Notes: generated by a model not told the origin, from the letters alone. DNA of 39,095 bases from CAJWPI01 sp964571215 (GCA_964571215.1 CAZMZZ010000010.1:1-39095); one strand, 5' to 3'; shown: positions 7,726-16,643, counted from the first letter of the stretch. Made by a program: numbers and translations.

Positions 7726-9129
7726 TTAGTATTTATATATGTCGGTCTTGAAAGGCCCTTCTTGAGAGACATTAATGTAGTCTGCTTGCTCTTTAGAAAG
7801 TTTTGTAACTGTTCCTCCAAAGCCCTCTACCATGTAAGAGGCCACTTCTTCATCGAGCTTTTTTGGTAATATTTCTATCTTAATAAGTTCTTTTTTTGAT
7901 TCTTCATCATTGACTAAAGCAAATTTTTTCTCATATAAATACATTTGAGCAAGAACTTGATTTGCAAAAGAACCATCCATAATCCTAGACGGATGACCAG
8001 TCGCATTACCTAAGTTAACGAGCCTTCCCTCAGATAATAATATAATGTAATTTTTGCTTTCTAGCTCTGGAGTCTGGTCTGCTGGTGTATCTCTGTAGAT
8101 TTTATGAACCTGGGGCTTTATTTCTTCCCAAGCCCAACTTTCTCTCATGTATAAAGTGTCAATCTCGGTATCAAAATGACCTATATTACAAACCACTGCC
8201 CCATTTTTAAGAGTTTGGAGCATATTTCTATCACAGACCTTATAGTTACCTGTGGCTGTAACTATTAGATCAGTGTCTTTTAGTAAACTCTTATTGATGC
8301 ATTCATCGTTGGCTTTATTTTCACCACCTATATAAGGAGAAACAACTTCAAACCCATCCATGCAAGCCTGCATGGCACAAATAGGGTCTATTTCACTTAC
8401 TCTTACAATCATACCCTCTTGTCTAAGACTTTGAGCAGAACCCTTTCCAACATCTCCATAACCCAGCACAAGAGCTTTTCTCCCTGCTAAAAACATGTCT
8501 GTAGCTCTTTTAATACCATCATTAAGACTATGTCTTGTTCCGTATTTATTATCATTTTTAGATTTTGTTACTGAGTCATTAACATTAACAGCTGGCACCT
8601 TTAATCTATTTTCTTTTATCATTTCATGAAGCCTTATCACACCTGTAGTTGTTTCCTCCGTAATACCATGAATATTATCCAGGATAGAAGGATGTTTTTG
8701 GTGTGCCATAGCTGTAAGATCTCCCCCATCATCTAGAATCATATTTGCATCCCAGGGCTTACCATCTTTCAGGATGGTTTGCTCTATACACCATTCAAAT
8801 TCTTCTTCGGTTTGACCTTTCCATGCAAAAACTGGAATACCAGCTTCAGCTATAGCAGCCGCCGCATGGTCTTGAGTAGAAAAAATATTACACCCTGACC
8901 ACCTAACTTCTGCTCCCAAGGATATAAGGGTTTCAATTAATACAGCAGTTTGTATAGTCATATGGATGCAACCTAAAATCTTAGCCCCTTTAAGAGGTTT
9001 TTTTTCTGAGTATATTGATCTTAATTTCATTAATGCTGGCATTTCAGATTGAGCAATTAATATTTCTTTTCTTCCCCAATCAGCTAAGGTGAGGTCTGCT
9101 ACTTTGAAATCTTCTTTCATTTTGTTCAT
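7726..9129 (-). CDS. ahcY: Adenosylhomocysteinase (S-adenosylhomocysteine hydrolase)
   Basis: This 467-residue cytosolic, NAD-dependent enzyme hydrolyses SAH to adenosine and homocysteine, relieving product inhibition of methyltransferases. Landmarks are the NAD-binding loop GYGDVGKGSAQSLR, the substrate region NVNDSVTKSKNDNKYG, and the C-terminal GPFKTDIYKY whose Lys and Tyr reach into the neighbouring subunit's NAD site (usually GPFKPDHYRY). The gene lies 21 bases after metK and 17 bases before metF. Two in-frame ATGs occur, at 9129 and 9120; the first is used here. Use of SahH rather than the Pfs/LuxS route of E. coli is the notable point. Confidence 0.96.
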   Translation of the reverse strand: MNKMKEDFKVADLTLADWGRKEILIAQSEMPALMKLRSIYSEKKPLKGAKILGCIHMTIQTAVLIETLISLGAEVRWSGCNIFSTQDHAAAAIAEAGIPVFAWKGQTEEEFEWCIEQTILKDGKPWDANMILDDGGDLTAMAHQKHPSILDNIHGITEETTTGVIRLHEMIKENRLKVPAVNVNDSVTKSKNDNKYGTRHSLNDGIKRATDMFLAGRKALVLGYGDVGKGSAQSLRQEGMIVRVSEIDPICAMQACMDGFEVVSPYIGGENKANDECINKSLLKDTDLIVTATGNYKVCDRNMLQTLKNGAVVCNIGHFDTEIDTLYMRESWAWEEIKPQVHKIYRDTPADQTPELESKNYIILLSEGRLVNLGNATGHPSRIMDGSFANQVLAQMYLYEKKFALVNDEESKKELIKIEILPKKLDEEVASYMVEGFGGTVTKLSKEQADYINVSQEGPFKTDIYKY

Positions 9130-9150
9130 TCTTTACCCAAGTTAATAATT

Positions 9151-10314
9151 CTATAAGTATTTTTTAAGGTGTTCAGCTTTATCTGTTTTTTCCCAAGTAA
9201 ATGACTCTTCATTTCTCCCGAAATGACCATAGGCTGCAGTCATCTTATAAATGGGTCTTTTTAAGTCGAGCATTTCTATTAACCCTTTAGGTCTTAAGTC
9301 AAAGTTCTCTTGGATTATAGAAGAAATAGAATTTTCTTCTATTTTTGAGGTTCCAAAAGTATTAACACTTATAGAAGTGGGTTCAGCTACTCCAATGGCA
9401 TAAGAAACTTGTATTTCACATTTATCAGCTATTCCTGATGCCACTATGTTTTTAGCTACATACCTACAAGCATAAGCAGCAGAGCGATCAACTTTTGAAG
9501 GGTCTTTACCAGAGAAAGCTCCACCGCCATGCCTTGCCATCCCCCCGTATGTATCAACAATAATTTTTCTACCGGTTAAACCACAATCTCCCACCGGTCC
9601 CCCAATTTCGAATCTACCTGTAGGATTTATGAAGAATTTTGTTTCTTTATTTATCCAATTTGAAGGCAATACAGGCTTAATGATTTCTTCCATTACTGCT
9701 TCCTTAATTTCATTTTGTGATACATCTGGACCATGCTGTGTAGAAAGCACTACAGCTGAAATATATTCAGGAACACCATCAGAGTCATAGACAAAACTTA
9801 CTTGACTTTTTGCATCTGGCCTTAACCAATCAATTTTTCCAGACTTTCTAACAAATGCTTGTTGTTCAACCAATCTATGAGAGTAAGTTATAGGTGCTGG
9901 CATTAGTACATCTGTTTCATTACTCGCATATCCAAACATCAGGCCCTGATCACCCGCCCCTTGTTCTTTGTCTTCCCCCTCTCCTTCGTTAACACCTTGA
10001 GCTATATTTTGCGATTGTTGTCCTAAGGAATTAATTACTTTACAGGTATTACCATCACATCCCGCTTCAAGATCATTGTATCCAATGTCGCATATCACGT
10101 TTCTAACTATTCCTTCTAGATCTGGATTAGATGTGCTGGTTATTTCTCCAGCCAAAACAACAAGGTTATCTTTAACAAGCGTTTCACATGCAACCCTAGA
10201 ATTAGGGTCATCAGTTAGCATAGCATCTAGTACTGCATCAGAGATTTGGTCTGCCATTTTATCAGGATGACCCTCAGACACCGATTCTGAAGTAAAAACT
10301 TTATATTCCGACAT
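9151..10314 (-). CDS. metK: S-adenosylmethionine synthetase
   Basis: This 387-residue enzyme makes SAM from methionine and ATP. Motifs seen are FTSESVSEGHPDK at the N-terminus, GAGDQGLMFGYA (adenosine-binding loop), and GGGAFSGKDPSKVDRS (phosphate loop). I chose the ATG at 10314 (MSEYKVFTSES) because it matches E. coli MetK in length and start; the frame also extends to a TTG at 10326. It is the first gene of the minus-strand block and is divergent from tkt across about 130 bases. I see no recognisable SAM riboswitch in that gap. Confidence 0.96.
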   Translation of the reverse strand: MSEYKVFTSESVSEGHPDKMADQISDAVLDAMLTDDPNSRVACETLVKDNLVVLAGEITSTSNPDLEGIVRNVICDIGYNDLEAGCDGNTCKVINSLGQQSQNIAQGVNEGEGEDKEQGAGDQGLMFGYASNETDVLMPAPITYSHRLVEQQAFVRKSGKIDWLRPDAKSQVSFVYDSDGVPEYISAVVLSTQHGPDVSQNEIKEAVMEEIIKPVLPSNWINKETKFFINPTGRFEIGGPVGDCGLTGRKIIVDTYGGMARHGGGAFSGKDPSKVDRSAAYACRYVAKNIVASGIADKCEIQVSYAIGVAEPTSISVNTFGTSKIEENSISSIIQENFDLRPKGLIEMLDLKRPIYKMTAAYGHFGRNEESFTWEKTDKAEHLKKYL

Positions 10315-10408
10315 ATTTATAACCAATGAAGTTTAAAAAGTTCGGCATTCTACCTCTACTTTGGTTCATTTTTCCACTTTTCATAAATAAAGAAGTGTAC
10401 AGGGTTTT

Positions 10409-10414
10409 TATAAT
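10409..10414 (+). promoter_or_regulatory. Possible -10 box (TATAAT) for the tkt-pgk-fba operon
   Basis: A consensus TATAAT lies 30 bases before the tkt ATG in the metK-tkt divergent region. The -35 position is A-rich and does not resemble TTGACA, so the call rests on the -10 alone. Confidence 0.35.
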
Positions 10415-10444
10415 CATAGAGAATACCTTACTTATTATTAAGTG

Positions 10445-12439
10445 ATGACTGATAATACGGAATTAGCAAATGCACTAAGAGTCCTTTCCATGGATGCTGT
10501 AGAAAGGGCTGGGTGTGGTCATCCAGGTATGCCCATGGGCATGGCTGACATAGCTGAAGTTCTTTGGCGTAAACACCTTAATCATAATCCATCAAATCCT
10601 GATTGGTTCAATAGAGATAGGTTTATTCTTTCGAATGGTCATGGTTCTATGCTCCTTTACTCACTTCTTCATTTATCTGGATATACTCTTTCTATTGACG
10701 ATATTAAAGATTTTAGACAACTTGGTTCTAAGACTCCAGGCCACCCGGAGTATGGAATTACTCCTGGAGTAGAAACTACAACAGGTCCCTTAGGACAGGG
10801 CTTAGCTAATGCTGTGGGTATGGCTATTGCAGAAAATTTATTATCTTCAAAATTTAATACCAAGGACTTTTCTCTTGTAGATCACTTCACCTATGTTTTT
10901 TGTGGTGATGGTTGTCTCATGGAAGGTATAAGTCATGAAGCCTGTTCTCTAGCGGGGACTTTGAACCTTGGAAAGTTAATTGTCATTTATGACGATAATG
11001 ATATTTCTATAGACGGTGAAGTTTCTTCATGGTTTACAGAAGATATTCCAAAAAGATTTGATTCTTATGGTTGGCATGTTATTCCAAGTATAGATGGTCA
11101 CAATTCTAAACAAATAGACAAGGCACTTAATCAAGCTAAAGAGACCATAGATCAACCCACCATAATCTGTTGCAAGACTGAAATAGGTAAAGGTTCACCA
11201 AATAAATCTGGGACAGCAAGCGTCCACGGTTCAGCTTTAGGAGAAGAAGAAATCGCTCTTACAAGAAAGGAATTAAACTGGAAGCATCCAGCTTTTTCTA
11301 TTCCAAAAGAGATTTATTCAGGTTGGAGTGCAAAAATAACAGGAAGCAAAAAAGAAGAAGCTTGGAAAGAATTATTTAAAAACTATTCAGAAAAATATCC
11401 TGACCTTACTAAAGATTTTATTAGGTGTTGTTTAGAAAGAGAGATGCCAAAGAATTTTAAAGAAGAAATGAAAGGATTTATTAATAATCTTCAAGATGAA
11501 CAGGGTGATGTAGCCACAAGAAAGTCCTCAGAGATTGTCTTGAACTTTATCGGTCCTCTGTTGCCGGAGCTTTTTGGAGGTTCAGCAGATCTAAGTGGTT
11601 CTAATAACACCAGGTGGTCTGGATCTAAATCGATTAATAAATCAAAAGAAGGAGCAAATTATTTATATTACGGTGTCAGAGAGTTTGCAATGACTGCAAT
11701 TATGAATGGAATGGCCCTGCATGGTGGATATATACCTTATGGAGGGACCTTTTTAACTTTCTTAGATTATGCACGCAATGCTGTCAGGTTAGCAGCTTTA
11801 ATGAAAATACCCTCTATATTTGTTTATTCACATGATTCAATAGGAGTTGGAGAAGATGGTCCTACCCATCAACCTATTGAACACCTATCTAGTCTTAGAT
11901 CCACTCCAGGTATAGAGACTTGGAGGCCCTGCGACACTGTTGAAACAGCAGTTTCGTGGAAAGCGGCATTACTAAATAAAACCTCTCCTACAGCTATTAT
12001 CCTTTCTAGACAAAGCTTAAAATCACAAAAAAGAAACCAAAATCAAATAGACTCTATCGAAAGAGGTGGATACATTCTCTTGGATTCTGACGGCATACCA
12101 GATTTAGTTATTATTTCTACAGGATCAGAACTTGGGGCAGCAGTAGAAGCTGTGCAAGAATTAGGTTTAGAGAAAAGAATTCGTATAGTTTCCATGCCTT
12201 GCACAGAGAGGTTTGACAAGCAAGACGAATCTTATAAACAAAATGTTTTAGGTAAAAAGGACGTTATAAAGCTAGCAATAGAGGCTTCTCATGATGATTG
12301 GTGGAGAAAATATGTTGGCTTAGAAGGAGAAATAATAGGCATGAGAGATTTTGGTGATTCAGCACCAGGACCAGTCCTTCAAAAGCATTACGGATTTGAT
12401 AAAGAAAATATAATAGAAGTTATTAAATCCTTAATTTAA
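10445..12439 (+). CDS. tkt: Transketolase
   Basis: This 664-residue thiamine-diphosphate enzyme moves two-carbon units between sugar phosphates in the pentose phosphate pathway. Visible motifs are GCGHPGMPMGMADIAEVLW (N-terminal), TGPLGQGLANAVGMA, the ThDP/metal motif CGDGCLMEG...DDNDISIDG, and in the pyrimidine domain REFAMTAIMNGMALHGG and SHDSIGVGEDGPTHQP. Length matches E. coli TktA (663). The ATG at 10445 is preferred; a GTG sits directly before it. Its stop overlaps the pgk ATG in TAATG. It heads a tkt-pgk-fba-dtd run; the gap or epd gene often found between tkt and pgk is missing. Confidence 0.97.
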   Translation: MTDNTELANALRVLSMDAVERAGCGHPGMPMGMADIAEVLWRKHLNHNPSNPDWFNRDRFILSNGHGSMLLYSLLHLSGYTLSIDDIKDFRQLGSKTPGHPEYGITPGVETTTGPLGQGLANAVGMAIAENLLSSKFNTKDFSLVDHFTYVFCGDGCLMEGISHEACSLAGTLNLGKLIVIYDDNDISIDGEVSSWFTEDIPKRFDSYGWHVIPSIDGHNSKQIDKALNQAKETIDQPTIICCKTEIGKGSPNKSGTASVHGSALGEEEIALTRKELNWKHPAFSIPKEIYSGWSAKITGSKKEEAWKELFKNYSEKYPDLTKDFIRCCLEREMPKNFKEEMKGFINNLQDEQGDVATRKSSEIVLNFIGPLLPELFGGSADLSGSNNTRWSGSKSINKSKEGANYLYYGVREFAMTAIMNGMALHGGYIPYGGTFLTFLDYARNAVRLAALMKIPSIFVYSHDSIGVGEDGPTHQPIEHLSSLRSTPGIETWRPCDTVETAVSWKAALLNKTSPTAIILSRQSLKSQKRNQNQIDSIERGGYILLDSDGIPDLVIISTGSELGAAVEAVQELGLEKRIRIVSMPCTERFDKQDESYKQNVLGKKDVIKLAIEASHDDWWRKYVGLEGEIIGMRDFGDSAPGPVLQKHYGFDKENIIEVIKSLI

Positions 12440-13611
12440 TGCAGCTAAAAGATTTAACTGATTATCAAATTTCTTCAAAAAGGGTCATGTTAAGAGCCGA
12501 TATGAATGTACCTATTAAAAATGGCAAGGTTGAAAACGAAGAAAGAATAGATAGATCTCTTAAGACAATACAATTCATCCTAGAACAGGGTGGAAAATTA
12601 ATACTGCTAAGTCATCTGGGAAGACCAGAAGAATCGGGCGAGATTCAGGGAGAGTTTAGTTTAAGGCCTGTAGCAGAATGCTTAGAAAAAAAATTAAATA
12701 CATCAATTGTTGTAGAAGAATCGTTAGATGGTCTTATTGATAACAAAGCCGACCTGGTAATGTTAGAAAACATACGTTTTTTTAAAGGAGAAAAAGAAAA
12801 TAGTCCTAAGTTAGCAAAAGAACTAGCAAAAAATTGTGATCTTTTTGTCAATGATGCTTTTGCAACCTCTCATAGAGCCCATGCCTCAACAGTAGGGGTA
12901 GTAGATTTTGTTAGAGAAGCTTGTGCAGGTTTTTTAATGAGAGAAGAATTAAGGGCTTTAGATAATTTTGATCAAGCCAGGAGACCAATAGTAGCAGTTC
13001 TTGGTGGAGCAAAGATCTCTACCAAATTGGCTTTAATCTCCTCTCTAGCAGGGAAGGTAGATTTTTTAATATTGGGAGGAGGATTAGCCAACACCTGCCT
13101 GGGAGCACAAGGAAAAGAAATAGGCTCTTCACTTACAGAATTGTCTATGTATAAGGAAGCAAAAAAGTTTGTAAAAAATGAAAAGATTTTACTTCCAACC
13201 AAAGTCTTGGTTGCTAAAGATATAGATTCTATTATGGAAGAGAAAGAAGCTGATTCTTTAGGTGAAGAAGATTGTATATTTGATGTTTCTCCAGATTTTT
13301 TTAGTTCTTTAGAAAATATTTTCAATAAAGCAGAAACAATCGTTTGGAATGGACCGATGGGTTTATTTGAAGAAGATAAATTTTCCCACGGCACCCTAGA
13401 AGTTGCAAAACAAATTGCCAATTCAAACGCTTATTCAATAGTTGGAGGTGGAGACACCATTTCTGCTGTGACTAAAGCTGGAGTCTTAGACTCAATAAGC
13501 TATCTTTCAACAGCGGGAGGCGCTTTTTTGGAGTATCTGGAAGGAAAGACTTTACCTGCACTTTTGGCATTAGAAAAAAAAGCTCTTGAATCACCTAATG
13601 AGGGAGCTTAG
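12439..13611 (+). CDS. pgk: Phosphoglycerate kinase
   Basis: This 390-residue glycolytic kinase transfers phosphate between 1,3-bisphosphoglycerate and ADP. Features seen are RADMNVP (substrate loop, about residue 19), LLSHLGRP, FVNDAFATSHRAHAST, VAVLGGAKISTKL at the hinge, WNGPMGLFE, and the nucleotide-domain GGGDT near residue 337. Length is normal for bacteria (387-397). It is translationally coupled to tkt by a TAATG overlap and sits 30 bases before the aldolase gene. No pyruvate kinase gene follows. Confidence 0.97.
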   Translation: MQLKDLTDYQISSKRVMLRADMNVPIKNGKVENEERIDRSLKTIQFILEQGGKLILLSHLGRPEESGEIQGEFSLRPVAECLEKKLNTSIVVEESLDGLIDNKADLVMLENIRFFKGEKENSPKLAKELAKNCDLFVNDAFATSHRAHASTVGVVDFVREACAGFLMREELRALDNFDQARRPIVAVLGGAKISTKLALISSLAGKVDFLILGGGLANTCLGAQGKEIGSSLTELSMYKEAKKFVKNEKILLPTKVLVAKDIDSIMEEKEADSLGEEDCIFDVSPDFFSSLENIFNKAETIVWNGPMGLFEEDKFSHGTLEVAKQIANSNAYSIVGGGDTISAVTKAGVLDSISYLSTAGGAFLEYLEGKTLPALLALEKKALESPNEGA

Positions 13612-13641
13612 GATATTTAATAATTTATTGGAGGAGACCAA

Positions 13642-14658
13642 ATGTCCTTAAATAATATAGAAGAAATTGCTCAGTTTATAGTAGAGGAAGGCAAGGGAAT
13701 TCTTGCAGCTGATGAAAGCAATCCTACTTGTAGTAAAAGGTTTGATTCTATAGGGGTTGAGTCAACCGAAGAAAACAGAAGAGATTATAGAGAAATGCTT
13801 TTCAGGTCTGAAGGTATGAAAAACAATATAGGCGGAGTCATTTTATTTGATGAGACAATTAGACAGAAGGCCAAAGATGGCATGCCCTTAATTAAATTGA
13901 TAAATAATCAGGGTGCTTTGCCAGGTATCAAAGTAGATAAAGGTCTAAAGCCTTTAGAAGACTCACCAGAAGAAAGTCTAACCCAGGGCTTAGAGGGGTT
14001 AGATGAGCGCTGTAGAGAATATGAAGAGATAGGTGCAAAATTTACTAAATGGAGAGCTGTAATAAGAATAGGAGAGTCTATACCAAGTCAAAACTGTATA
14101 GATCAAAATATGCAAGCTCTAGCTGATTACGCAAAGATAGTTCAAAAAAACAATATGGTACCAATTGTAGAACCAGAGGTTCTGATGGATGGAGGCCATT
14201 CTATTGAGAGATGTTTTGAAGTAAGCGTAAATACTTTAAGCAGTCTTTTTAACTCTTTAGAAAAAAATAGTATCAATATCAAAGGAACTTTACTTAAACC
14301 CAGTATGGTCACTTCAGGTTCAAAAGCTGAAATCAAAGCGGATATCCAAGAAGTTGCTGAGTTAACTCTGAAATGTCTTAAAGAGAATGTTCCTAGTAGC
14401 CTGCCCGGAATAACCTTTTTATCAGGAGGGCAATCGGATATAGAGGCTACAGCCCATCTTGATGCAATGAATAAAATAGGTGGGTTTGAATGGAAGTTAA
14501 GTTTTTCTTATGGTAGAGCACTGCAACAACCAGCTCTAAAAGCATGGTTGGGTAAAGAAGAAAATGTAAATTATGCTCAAAGAGCCCTTTCTCACAGAGC
14601 TTTAATGAACAGGATGGCAGCTCAAGGGCAATGGGATTCGAGCTTAGAATCGGCTTAA
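13642..14658 (+). CDS. Fructose-bisphosphate aldolase, class I (Schiff-base type)
   Basis: This is a 338-residue aldolase of the metal-independent class I type known from animals and plants, not the zinc-dependent class II enzyme usual in this gene position. Evidence: GKGILAADES (residues 18-27), GAKFTKWRAV with K133 and K136, EPEV with E178, and the Schiff-base lysine K219 in GTLLKPSMVTSG. SGGQSDIEAT and the C-terminal WKLSFSYGRALQQPALKAW follow. It cleaves fructose-1,6-bisphosphate to triose phosphates. A strong Shine-Dalgarno GGAGGAG lies at 13630-13636. It is the third gene of the tkt-pgk-fba run, replacing class II fba. The class call is firm. Confidence 0.95.
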   Translation: MSLNNIEEIAQFIVEEGKGILAADESNPTCSKRFDSIGVESTEENRRDYREMLFRSEGMKNNIGGVILFDETIRQKAKDGMPLIKLINNQGALPGIKVDKGLKPLEDSPEESLTQGLEGLDERCREYEEIGAKFTKWRAVIRIGESIPSQNCIDQNMQALADYAKIVQKNNMVPIVEPEVLMDGGHSIERCFEVSVNTLSSLFNSLEKNSINIKGTLLKPSMVTSGSKAEIKADIQEVAELTLKCLKENVPSSLPGITFLSGGQSDIEATAHLDAMNKIGGFEWKLSFSYGRALQQPALKAWLGKEENVNYAQRALSHRALMNRMAAQGQWDSSLESA

Positions 14659-14662
14659 CTAA

Positions 14663-15103
14663 TTGAAATTACTTGCCCAAAGAGTACTTAGTTCTACTCT
14701 AAAAATAAGTCACAAGAAAATATGTTCAATAGATAAAGGCATACTAGCCTTAGTTGGGTTTGAAAAAAATGATAATTTGGTTAAATGTAAGCAAATGGCA
14801 AGAAAGTTAGTCTCTTATAGGCTTTTTCAAGACGAAGAAGGTAAGATGGAAAAAAGCATTTTAGAGGCTGATGGTGAAATTTTATTAGTTCCCCAAATTA
14901 CCCTTGCGATAGAAGCTGATAAAGGAAATCGACCCAGCTTTTCAGACGCTGCCAACCCAAAAGAAGGACAAAAATTATTTGATGTTTTAGCGCAAGAGGT
15001 TAATAAATTTGAAGTAAGTAAATTAGAGTTAGGAATTTTTGGTGCTGATATGGAAATCAGTTTAATTAATGATGGCCCAGTTACCTTTCTGTTTCAGAAT
15101 TGA
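14663..15103 (+). CDS. dtd: D-aminoacyl-tRNA deacylase
   Basis: This 146-residue DTD family enzyme hydrolyses D-amino acids mischarged onto tRNA. The family landmarks are LAQRVLSSTL at the start, VPQITLAIEADKGNRPSFSDAA (compare KGxRPSF) in the middle, and NDGPVTFLFQN at the end, containing the cross-subunit GP motif. Length is typical (145). The start is a TTG four bases after the fba stop; no ATG is available before the conserved N-terminus. It closes the plus-strand operon and is convergent with tatC, with 25 bases between. Confidence 0.93.
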   Translation: MKLLAQRVLSSTLKISHKKICSIDKGILALVGFEKNDNLVKCKQMARKLVSYRLFQDEEGKMEKSILEADGEILLVPQITLAIEADKGNRPSFSDAANPKEGQKLFDVLAQEVNKFEVSKLELGIFGADMEISLINDGPVTFLFQN

Positions 15104-15128
15104 AGTTATATTTAAAAAATATCTAGAT

Positions 15129-15863
15129 CTAATTCTTCTCTTTTATCAAAACTCTGCTTAGTAAAAGTCCTGCCTCAAATAAAAGCCAAGCAGGAATGGC
15201 GAGGAGAGTTTGAGAAATAATATCGGGGGGTGTAAGCAGCATACCAAAGACGAAACACAGCAAAATAACGTAAGGCCTCTTGGCAGAAAGACTCTGCGGT
15301 GAGGTTATACCAGACCAGTTTAATAGTAAAATAAATACAGGTATTTCAAAAGTTATAGCAAAAGCTAAAAACATAGTAACTATAAAATCAAGATAACTTG
15401 ATATATCTGTCATTATTTTTACCCCTCCTGGTGTGATAGAAGTAAAAAAACTAAAGATTAGAGGAAAGACAATAAAATAAGCAAAGAGAACACCAAGGTA
15501 AAAAAGAGCAATACTTATAAATAAAAGAGTTACCGAGAATTTTCTTTCTTTCTTATACATTCCTGGAGCTACAAAACTCCACATTTCATAAAGAACATAA
15601 GGGATAGAAAAAAATAATGAGACATAAAAAGTAAGCTTAAGTGGTGTTAAGAATGGAGAGGCTACTTGAGTTGCTATCATTGAAGAATTACTGGGAATGA
15701 GAGATTGAAGGGGACCTGCTAAAAACTCATATATATCATTAGAAAAGTAAATAAGCGATAAGAAAAAAACCAAGATTATTGCAGCTGATCTTAACAGTCT
15801 TGATCTAAGCTCAGTTAAATGTTCTATATAGCTCTGTTTCTTTTTTTTTGAGGTTACTGACAT
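15129..15863 (-). CDS. tatC: Sec-independent protein translocase TatC
   Basis: This is the 244-residue polytopic receptor of the twin-arginine translocase. It begins with the cytosolic family motif YIEHLTELRSRLLRS, where TatC binds signal peptides, and shows about six membrane segments. WSFVAPGMYKKERK, FPLIFSFF and the C-terminal LLTPPDIISQTLLAIPAWLLFE are typical TatC. Its ATG overlaps the tatB stop in TAATG. With tatB and tatA upstream the complete Tat apparatus is encoded. It is convergent with dtd. Confidence 0.95.
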   Translation of the reverse strand: MSVTSKKKKQSYIEHLTELRSRLLRSAAIILVFFLSLIYFSNDIYEFLAGPLQSLIPSNSSMIATQVASPFLTPLKLTFYVSLFFSIPYVLYEMWSFVAPGMYKKERKFSVTLLFISIALFYLGVLFAYFIVFPLIFSFFTSITPGGVKIMTDISSYLDFIVTMFLAFAITFEIPVFILLLNWSGITSPQSLSAKRPYVILLCFVFGMLLTPPDIISQTLLAIPAWLLFEAGLLLSRVLIKEKN

Positions 15864-16117
15864 TAACTCTTTATGTCTTCTTTTTTATTTTTGTTGGTTA
15901 TTTCTGATTTTAATATTTTTTCATTGTGGATATCTTGGCGTATTTCTTCTAATCCGATATGTTGTTCAATTTCATTTTTAGCATTTATAGTTAAATCGCG
16001 CATCCATTTTGAAAACTTCATAAAGTTTCTAACTATCTCTGGTATTCTTTTTGGACCTAAAACAAAAAGACTTATAAGGGCTATGAGCAGTAACTCTGGC
16101 AAGCCAACATCGAACAT
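15863..16117 (-). CDS. tatB: Sec-independent protein translocase TatB
   Basis: This 84-residue protein has the N-terminal TatB arrangement MFDVGLPELLLIALISLFVLGPKRIPEIVR: a short membrane helix, a glycine-proline hinge and an amphipathic helix. A charged tail rich in Lys, Glu and Asn follows. It is shorter than E. coli TatB (171) but keeps the diagnostic N-terminal glutamate (ELL). It forms the signal-peptide receptor with TatC. It lies 22 bases after tatA and overlaps tatC. Confidence 0.93.
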   Translation of the reverse strand: MFDVGLPELLLIALISLFVLGPKRIPEIVRNFMKFSKWMRDLTINAKNEIEQHIGLEEIRQDIHNEKILKSEITNKNKKEDIKS

Positions 16118-16139
16118 ATAATTTTAATTATTGGTGAAT

Positions 16140-16301
16140 TTAATTCTTATCTTCTTTATCTTTTTCTTCGTCATTTACGGCTTTTTTAAAGCCCTTTAAG
16201 GCTTCACCCAGGTCTTTGCCTATGCTTCTTAGGCGTTTTGTGCCAAACAACAAAAGAATAATTACAAGAATTACTAATAGTTCCCAAACTCCGAAGCTCA
16301 T
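16140..16301 (-). CDS. tatA: Sec-independent protein translocase TatA
   Basis: This is a 53-residue gene. The protein starts MSFGVWELLVILVIILLLFG, a single membrane helix, then TKRLRSIGKDLGEALKGFKKAV, the amphipathic helix with the conserved FG hinge and FKKA motif, and ends in a short acidic-basic tail. It is the pore-forming Tat subunit. A strong AAGGAGG Shine-Dalgarno precedes the ATG. It lies 12 bases after hisE and 22 bases before tatB. The tail is short compared with E. coli TatA (89 aa). Confidence 0.94.
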   Translation of the reverse strand: MSFGVWELLVILVIILLLFGTKRLRSIGKDLGEALKGFKKAVNDEEKDKEDKN

Positions 16302-16313
16302 AAAGCCCTCCTT

Positions 16314-16643
16314 TTAAATGTCTTCCTTTCTAGAGCTTTTCTCAACTATACCAGATATACCAAATCTATCTTCTAGTTCTTTCAAAATTTTTCTATTATC
16401 TATGTTCTCATTTGACAGAAGAACCATGGTATGAAACCAAAGATCAGCTACCTCCTCTACCACTCTTCTTTCTCTGTCACTACCCTCTTTTCTAGCAGCA
16501 CTGATAAGCTCGAAAGTTTCTTCTTCTATCTTTTGAAGGATTTTTTCTGTTCCTTGTTCATAGAGTCCCTTGACGTAGGATTTATCAGGGTTTGTTGTTT
16601 TTCTTTCTTCTAGAACTTTACTTAATTTAGTTATGATATCCAT
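16314..16643 (-). CDS. hisE: Phosphoribosyl-ATP pyrophosphatase
   Basis: This 109-residue enzyme of the all-alpha NTP pyrophosphatase fold removes pyrophosphate from phosphoribosyl-ATP, the second step of histidine synthesis. Diagnostic residues are in QKIEEETFELISAA and RRVVEEVADLWFHTMVLL, the acidic metal-binding helices. It stands alone here: no hisI cyclohydrolase is adjacent or fused. In Pseudomonas and relatives hisI-hisE lies between ubiB and tatA, so hisI may have moved elsewhere. It lies 24 bases after ubiB and 12 before tatA. Confidence 0.93.
   Translation of the reverse strand: MDIITKLSKVLEERKTTNPDKSYVKGLYEQGTEKILQKIEEETFELISAARKEGSDRERRVVEEVADLWFHTMVLLSNENIDNRKILKELEDRFGISGIVEKSSRKEDI

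Noticed and set aside
10301..10417. A 38-codon frame on the minus strand, ATG at 10417, overlapping the metK start out of frame, as a possible leader peptide
   Set aside because: It has no clear Shine-Dalgarno, is not rich in methionine codons in a run, and no attenuator hairpin follows. Likely chance.
10315..10441. SAM or SAH riboswitch upstream of metK
   Set aside because: I looked for a structured, conserved leader on the minus strand and found no recognisable core or paired helices. A covariance search would be decisive.
12972..13421. Long open minus-strand frame opposite pgk
   Set aside because: It is the antisense shadow of a complete phosphoglycerate kinase, with no family features.
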